Origin: Protea cynaroides
Taxonomy: Eukaryota; Streptophyta; Magnoliopsida; Proteales; Proteaceae
Direction: 5' to 3'
Assembly (NCBI GenBank): GCA_028583415.1
Contig: CM053270.1
Location: 63,229,517 to 63,293,516 of the forward strand
DNA length: 64,000 bases
How positions within the stretch are numbered: the stretch's first letter is position 1; each line of letters opens with the position of its first letter. Positions 57,724 to 64,000 of the stretch are shown one piece after another. The notes under the pieces are model-generated. The model was given only the letters and a program-made list of their open reading frames with translations, was not told the origin of the DNA and did no database searches. Both the position numbers and the translations under genes were made by a program.

Positions 57724-59599
57724 TGATGAACTTGATATGACACTGAGAGGGGGTGAATCGAAGTCGAAACTTTTTCCCGATTATTTCGTTACCCGGAGGC
57801 GATGGAGATATATTCTTTTACATACATAAGCGTATGCAAATCCACCCGCTACCACTCAATGGTCGCTACCGATTTGCACTCATCCTCCCAAGTCATTCCA
57901 CGCACTCCAAAATATATAAGAAAATAAAGACAATCCACAACACAAGATATACGTGGTTCACCAACACGGGATGTGATGGCTAGTCCACGGAGTAATGCCC
58001 AACGGCCCGTATATACTCAATACACTTCTTTTTTGTCTACACGGCCGGGAGGTACATACACCCAATTTACCCGGCATAAAACTAGGAGGGCACACATGTG
58101 CCGGGAATTCAGTATCAAGTACCGTGCTCGACACGCCGCACACCACGCTTAACCCGCACCCACGGGAAGCAAATAATAAATATTTTTAGGCTTATAAATT
58201 TGCCTTACGGTTTCCCCACTAGGTATTCAACAATTTGCACCTACGCTAGCATACAATAAATTGAAAGCATAAATAGATAAAGAATCGAGAATCTCACAAA
58301 CAATGCTTTCGAATGACCAACAATATCTCTGGAGCTTCACACTAACCTCAGGTACTCTTCAACAGCCTTCAATGTTGATAGAGATCGATTCACAGAGCAC
58401 ACCTTGTCCAAAAGCTTCCAATCTCTTCCACACAACCCATAATCACCATGAATATGAAAATAAAGCTCTACCGACCTCTCACAGGGATTTAGCACTCCAT
58501 TGATGCACAAAGAAGAGGCGGTTGGTGATTGATCACTCCCACGGGCGCACGAAACCCCAGAAAACCTTCTCTCGCCTTCAAACGCTTTTTAATTTTTTTC
58601 TAGATTTTTACGACTCCCAACGGTGCCCAATAGATAGGGCATCAAAAAATATGAATGCTGCAATTTGAACGGACCGATTTGGAGCTCGGATGAAGAAGTT
58701 ATGGCAGTTTGAAGATTGGCTAATCTCGGATAAGGAAAGAGAATCTTTCCTTATATAACCTCGCACATGCGCCGCACCGTAGCCGAGCCGCGTCTTTGTG
58801 GGCTGTCGATGCGAATCTGAGAGGTGAGGATCAGTCCTCGCCGCGGATCTTGGATCTCCTTCTCTTTTTCTTGACGAAAAGCCCCTATACAACTTGTGAA
58901 ATGCCGAAATTGCCCCCTAAACAACTTATGAAATGACTTTTTCGAGCGATTCGACGGAAACTGCGATATCTCTCTCATCCGACGCCGAATTGAGTGATTC
59001 AAGTTGCGTTGGAAAGCTAACTCGATGCTCTACATATTTCCAATGCCGGATCTCCATGAACCTGCTGCGGGACCCACCAAAAATAGACCCAAAGTTAAAA
59101 CTCGCCAAACCTTGAATTTGAACCCGAAACTTTGTGTGCATGCATACCAAGTGCCGTGGGCTGCCGTGTTGACATGTCACCTTGCCATCACACCTGTGGG
59201 TCCCACTCACATTTTTCTCTCCCTCTTTCTCTCTCTTCCGATTCTCTTTCTTCTTTCTCTCTTTGAATTTCTCTCTTTAACGCCACAACACCGAAAACAT
59301 GAGAAACATGGACATGATTAGAAAAGCTTCGGAACACCGCGCATCATCGAAACTCGGCCGCATCATCGAAACTCGGCCACATCACCTGGGGTCCACAAAC
59401 ACTCTCTCTCATCAAAATCGGTGTAATATCCCATTTAACTCATTGTAAGTCATCTAAAACATACGTAGAACCTTGTAGAACTGCACACTGACACTCTCTC
59501 TCCTACACTGATACTCTCTCTCCTCATTTCTCTGACTGAATGCTCATAAGCACTGTCACATCAGCCAAGTTGCCAACAATGACAACATAAAGTCCAACA
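57724..59599. mobile_element. LTR-type insertion (solo LTR or small retroelement), 1876 bp
   Basis: Flanked by CCAAC on both sides (57719-57723, 59600-59604), a 5-bp target duplication. It starts TGATGAACTT and ends TCCAACA, with TG...CA borders, and the paralogous segment at 63430-63440 lacks it. The interior resembles the LTR debris at 14110-14370. No gag-pol domains are visible, so a solo LTR is the simplest reading. Confidence 0.72.
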
Positions 59600-59691
59600 C
59601 CAACTATTTAATATAGACGTTGTACTTAATTAATAAATTATACACAGTAATTAACATTCAATTACATTTAGTTTGTATCCCATGTTTGCAA

Positions 59692-60638
59692 TAAGGGTGT
59701 TAAACGGTTTTTAATCGGTTAAATGGTCCGGTCCCGTCCGGTGCGGTGTTTAGGAGGATAAAATCAAAACCGAACTAATTAGCTAACCGGTCTCAAAATT
59801 GAAACTAGAACCAATTAGTTATCGATTTCGATTTATCGATTTTTAAACGATTTTTCATTAATTAGTTTTGATTGCGGTTTTGATACGGTTAAATGCATCT
59901 AACTAATTATAACTACATAGATAATCGATTTTGGTTGTGGGGGTAAGGCTGCTTACATTATGCCTTCCCCTTGCAGTAGTGGGAGCCTCGTGCATTAGGA
60001 CGTCATTTATCTATTTTATTGGAAATGTAACTGAATAAGCTATTAAAATTTTAAAAGCACAGCACCAAATCATGTTAAATCTATAAAATTTGACCTTCAC
60101 AATCAAAATTCAAAGAAACATAACGAACTCTTATATGATTAAAATTAGAAAAAAACCAGTCACTTGTTCCATGAAAACGTGATCCCTTCAAAATAGAATA
60201 TGAACTTTCTAAAGAAGAAATATCATTGTTTTAAAGCTTTAGGTATCCTTCTCAACTTAGTTTATCTATGGCATTGTACTTTCACTGCAAAACAAAAAAC
60301 CATCAAATTAATATAAAAAAAGGAGATCACAAAGCTTTCATTCGGTTTTGGAAGATTAGGGAAATAATAGGTAGGTTGTATAGTAAATAAGGTAATGGGA
60401 TTTGGGTATATCGGTTTAGTTTAGGAAAATAAACGGTCCAATTCATTTGGTTTTATTCGGTTGTTAACCGTTGTGGACCGCCGGTGTAATCAATCTCAAA
60501 TCGAACCGACCCAATTAAGTAACCAGTGTCATTTTCAAAATCAGAACCGAACCCATTTATTAAATGGTTTCACGGTTCCAGTCTAAACGGGCCGGTGTGG
60601 TTTTGGTAAACAGTTTCGGTGCCAATGTTGCACCCTTA
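59692..60638. mobile_element. hAT-type non-autonomous element with 8-bp target duplication
   Basis: Flanked by GTTTGCAA on both sides (59684-59691, 60639-60646). The ends TAAGGGTGTTAAAC and (reversed) TAAGGGTGCAACATT are inverted repeats with mismatches after position 8. Both ends carry CGGTTTTAATCGG-, CCGGT-type words, with an AT-rich centre without coding potential. It interrupts paralogous segment A. Confidence 0.85.
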
Positions 60639-60661
60639 GTTTGCAATGGTTAAGAGTAGGG

Positions 60662-60828
60662 TAAGAGTGTCAATTTGATATTGAACCGGTATACCATTTT
60701 TTATCCGGTATGGTAATGGTGTAGGAAACTCATATTTCTGTTTGTATGTTACATGGGTAAGGGTTTTTATTTATTGTACCGTATCAGAACCATATCAGAA
60801 AACCGATATCTTACCAATTGACACCCTT
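60662..60828. mobile_element. Short hAT-like MITE (167 bp)
   Basis: The ends TAAGAGTGTCAATTT and AATTGACACCCTT are inverted. The flanks GAGTAGGG and GAGTATAG match at 6 of 8 positions. It lies 16 bp beyond the right flank of the 59692-60638 element. Confidence 0.55.
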
Positions 60829-60944
60829 GAGTATAGGTGCAAGTTTGGCCTAGTGAACCTGCCCAAGCCCGACAGCACTTATACTCTAGGCCTAGGCTGA
60901 GATTTCCAGGCCAAGAGTAGGGCTGAGTTGGGTTTGGGTAAGGA

Positions 60945-61055
60945 TCAAGTTCCCTACAACGATATAGGAATGCTTTGGAATCCAAAGGTTTGAAGATGGC
61001 AAAGTTAAATAGATTTGAAGTATGAAACAAAATTCATGCAACCAACCAATAAAAT
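60945..61055. repeat. Dispersed repeat shared with 42408-42520
   Basis: CAAGTTCCCTACAACGATAT...GGAATGCTTTGGAATCC...AAATAGATTTGAAG...GAAACAAAATTCATGC matches the segment at 42408. Preceded by an 'AAGCCCGACAGC...GGCTGAG' segment akin to those at 3860, 41000 and 63540. Confidence 0.6.
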
Positions 61056-61754
61056 CTACCGGAGTATAACTTAATTTTCAGCAAGGGGATGTCAATAGAT
61101 ATGTTATCAGTAATCCGATATGGTTCCAGTAGGATACAAGAAATAAAAATGAACCATGCAAGGACAAGAATGTATTAAGAACACCAGAATATTCAGGTTT
61201 GAATCTGTCAGACTCATTAGTATTCAAAGTTTCAAACATGATTATTACTTGATTCTTTATTCTAAGATCATCTTTATTGTTCATTGATTTCTTTATTCAA
61301 AGATCATCTTAATTATTCACTGTTTTCCCCATTTCCATCCAAAATTCAATAGTAGACTGTCTGATCCATGGTTCAAGTAATCAGTTTTTTTTTTATCAGT
61401 TTTAGATCTGATCAATCCCTGATATGATCCTATTTTAATATCATTATATTTTTGTATTGGTTATGTATCAGTTTCCCTATGAATCAGTCCATTGATCCAG
61501 ATCAGATAGATTCTGAACATGACCCATACCATACATATCCTATACCCACATTTAGAACTTTGGTTTGCTCAGAAATACCAAGTAAGATTTTTTTTTTTTT
61601 TAAATTGTTGAAACATCAAGATAGATCATGTGATTGAAGATACACTTATCAAACAAGATACCTCTGTATTGATTAGTGTACTTCCTGTGTATGTTTTTTT
61701 TGTAACACTCACTTTTCATGCTTTGAAAAGGCATTAGCAAAAATATGATCCAGT

Positions 61755-61809
61755 TAGCATCAGATTTTACCCCCACCAAAAAAAAAAAAAAAAAAAAAAC
61801 TGGCATCAG
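61755..61809. mobile_element. Poly(A)-stub micro-insertion, imperfect 9-bp duplication
   Basis: TAGCATCAG (61755-61763) and TGGCATCAG (61801-61809) flank ATTTTACCCCCACC followed by about 22 A. The duplication matches at 8 of 9 positions. Confidence 0.5.
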
Positions 61810-61939
61810 CAGACAGCAATGGATCCTTTCATAAATACAAGGAACAAGGTTATATCTGGGGTTGTAAACCACTTCCTACCTGTTTAAAGGGGTGGAGGTA
61901 ATGGAATGAAGAAAAGACAGGAGCATCTAACCAAAAGAC

Positions 61940-62698
61940 AATAAGGTTCGACAAGCCACCACATTCATTGCAGGTATCCTTCTCCAACATACACACCAGA
62001 AATTCCACAAGAAGCTTCAATCTCCAATGATGATCCAAGTGGCTTGCCAAAATGCCCACAGCCATATTCTATCTTTTGTAGGGATTAGGGAGTGAGTGGG
62101 TCTATAACCTGCATCTGCTGAAACCAAAAGATGGGAACCATCTCTCAAGTCCCATTGACATATATGATCACTGGCATATCACTGAAGGTGGAAGAACCAG
62201 ATTTAGTATGGCTGCTTAGTAATCATAAATATTTTAGATTCTTCAGTAATGTTATAATAAACAAAAGTACTTTAGATTCTTTAGATTCTTCAGTAGGGAT
62301 TAGGGAGTGAGTGGGTCTATAACCTACATCTGCTGAAACCAAAAGTTGGGAACCAAAGAGGACAGTGTACCAAACAGCAAGAGTCCTCACTCTCACTAAG
62401 ACTGCATAGGACGAACATAGAGTGTTGAAAACTTCTGCATCTCACAGTCTGCCAGTGTACATGAATCTGTTAGTATCTTTCCAGAATAGATGAGAACTGA
62501 TGGTACAAACTCCATTGTGTGTCGGATCATAGCCTTCACTTAATGTATCGTATTTAAGCGTTGTACCACCAATTTAATGAGGCTTTGTCTCTAGCCTTGA
62601 GGTAACAAAACTATATAGTTGAAGATAAAAGAAGCAAGTACCTCTTCGTCATCAGAGCTCACCGAAGGCAACCCTGTATCGCCATTTTCGCTCTCCAT
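61940..62698 (-). pseudogene. Unidentified exon-like pieces, minus strand
   Basis: An ATG at 62698 opens a 19-codon acidic exon (MESENGDTGLPSV...DDEE) with a GTACTT donor at 62641-62640. Further along, about 62534-62396 reads YDPTHNGVCTISSHLFWKD..RFMYTGRL, then one TGA, then DAEVFNTLCSSYAV, a protein-like composition interrupted by a single stop. About 62090-61940 reads GCGHFGKPLGSSLEIEA... and then ISGVYVGEGYLQ before a stop, after a possible acceptor (CTACAAAAG). I recognise no family. It could be a decaying gene or chance open frames. A 60-bp duplication (62091-62150 and 62294-62353, TTAGGGAGTGAGTGGGTCTA) lies between the pieces. Confidence 0.3.
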
Positions 62699-63011
62699 TG
62701 CAAATATTGAAAACCTCAACAAGTACAACTGAAACCTAAAATTAGAGCACAAACAAACAAACTACATAGACATTCACCCAGGAACCAGTGAATGTCTAAC
62801 AGTCTAATATTTGCACTCCATGATGGACCCCAAACCAGATCGAACCGGATTGAAATTGAACTTGTTAAGAACATAAACTCATCAACTTGGGTTGGCCGGG
62901 AATCATGAATGTGCAATGAAAAGTCCTATTTCTGCCGGTATGTTATGGTGGTAAGTGCTTTTATTCCTTGTACCAGACTTAAGATCCCACAAGATATTTG
63001 GATATGATCTA

Positions 63012-63530
63012 ATTGCATGCGGACTGCTGGTTCTTTTAGAAAACTGGTTTTTGGGTTGACTAACCTCTTCTTCTTGCTGCAAACCGGACTTAGAGTTTTA
63101 TTGGTAAACCGGACTTAGAGTTGACCCCATGACTTGGGCAGACCCATTAGGCATTAAACTATATTATTTATGATAGATTAATTAATGATTCTTCGTATTT
63201 AAGATATATTTTAGTAATTTTAGATCTTGCTAGCTAAAGAATATTAGATGTAGGGCCAACAAACAACTTATAAATATATAATATAATGTATGTTCAGAGT
63301 ATAGATCCTTGAAATTATTATTATGTATATAAGAGATATATATAGGTGTATGTACATTCCACGGATGAGGGAAATCATGATATTAATATTTAGATCTCAG
63401 CCTTCTGTTCTATTAAATAATATTATCCTTATGTATTTAATATGGATATTGTACTTAATTAATAAATTATAAATGTTAACATAGAATTACAATTAATTTG
63501 TATCCCATCTTTGTAGTTGTTAATGGGGGT
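63012..63530. repeat. Paralogous segment B (largely uninterrupted copy)
   Basis: Direct-orientation relative of segment A (57283-57720 plus 59605-59690). It lacks the two small insertions and the 1.9-kb insertion found in A, but has its own 8-bp insertion at 63098-63105. Confidence 0.75.
63081..63122. mobile_element. 8-bp micro-insertion with 17-bp duplication, absent from paralogue A
   Basis: AAACCGGACTTAGAGTT at 63081-63097 and again at 63106-63122, separated only by TTATTGGT. Segment A at about 57344 has one AAACCAGAAATAGAGTT. The insert resembles the T-rich GGT end of the other micro-insertions. Confidence 0.6.
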
Positions 63531-63744
63531 GCAAATTCGATCTAATAAACCTAAACCCAACCAAGCCCAACATGAACTAAGCCAGACCAAGGCTGAGATT
63601 TCCGGACCGAAAGTAACTAACTCTATATGAAAACTTTCAAACTATTAATCATAGGGGTCCTATCATAGTCATTAGGATCCTATGAAGAACCACGTGGGCA
63701 AATGATGTGTCCATTTCGACAGTAGGTTAAAGAGAATATGGTTT

Positions 63745-64000
63745 ATGGATTCAAATCGTCTCAAGTTCAAAATGAACTTGAGAAATGCCAATGTCGGCTG
63801 GATGGTCGATACCTGACACTCCTTCACATCCAATGGTATGAGAATTAATGAGTTCTTTTGTAATTTTTTTTTTTTTTTTTTTTTACTTTTTCGTACAATA
63901 GCTCTCATACCGTTGGATGTGAGGGACTGCCAGGTGTCAGCCATCCAGCCGACACTAGTAAGTCTCAAATTCAAACCAAACTTGAGACGAGCCGAATTCA
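63745..64000. mobile_element. Fold-back element reaching the window end
   Basis: The left end GGATTCAAATCGTCTCAAGT and right end ACTTGAGACGAGCCGAATTC are inverted. The inner arms GTCGGCTGGATGG / CCATCCAGCCGAC and CACATCCAATGGTATGAGA / TCTCATACCGTTGGATGTG pair closely around a T-rich loop (about 63867-63891). It may extend past the window edge. Confidence 0.75.

Noticed and set aside
1..64000. tRNA, rRNA, CRISPR or organelle-derived segments
   Set aside because: I looked for tRNA-like box pairs and for rRNA or plastid gene words. The only box pairs found belong to SINE-like sequences, and CRISPR is not expected in a plant nuclear genome.

Overview
The window is nuclear DNA of a flowering plant, probably a eudicot. 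It is AT-rich, has multi-exon genes with GT-AG introns, three plant-typical gene families, many microsatellites, and a dense mixture of non-autonomous transposons and LTR-retrotransposon debris. I cannot name the species. An assembly gap of exactly 500 N lies at 44315-44814.

Four gene loci can be read. (1) 275-404, minus strand: first coding exon of an AWPM-19/PM19-like plasma-membrane protein. The gene runs off the left edge, and two ABRE-type ACGTGTC boxes lie just upstream of its start. (2) 2187-3509, plus: an intronless 440-aa lung-seven-transmembrane (GOST-type) receptor-like protein. (3) 28346-37632, plus: a complete 11-exon ABCC (MRP) transporter of the ABCC3-like kind, 1520 aa after splicing, with both nucleotide-binding domains intact. 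(4) 53678 down to 48743, minus: a 14-exon serine carboxypeptidase-like (SCPL) gene with signal peptide and Ser-Asp-His triad. Two of its splice sites are not where the family would put them, so it may be a variant or an early pseudogene. A fifth, unidentified set of exon-like pieces lies near 62.4-62.7 kb on the minus strand.

The rest is intergenic and transposon-rich. 3.5-28 kb holds three long-TIR Mutator-like elements with 9-10 bp target duplications (5628-6650, 16722-18391, 24534-26498). The second carries a captured exon fragment of a GH3 auxin-amido-synthetase gene and so looks like a Pack-MULE. The interval also has LTR debris, a LINE remnant, a SINE head, AT-rich hAT-like MITEs and fold-back elements. 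37.6-48.7 kb holds a diverged triplicated repeat, a GC-rich fold-back, a telomere-like hairpin, the 3' LTR plus polypurine tract of an LTR element whose body falls in the gap, and three tandem arrays in a second retroelement-like region. 53.7-64 kb holds two well-bounded hAT-type elements with perfect 8-bp target duplications. It also holds a pair of ~450-bp paralogous segments, one of which was split by a 1.9-kb TG...CA element with a 5-bp target duplication.

The most unusual signal is a scattered set of very small insertions. Each is a poly(A) or poly(T) tract with only a few extra bases (usually TTACC before the A-run), flanked by 8-17 bp direct repeats. The paralogous segments supply natural empty sites for three of them. 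They look like extreme 5'-truncated retroposon tails. Apart from proximity the gene loci show no functional link.
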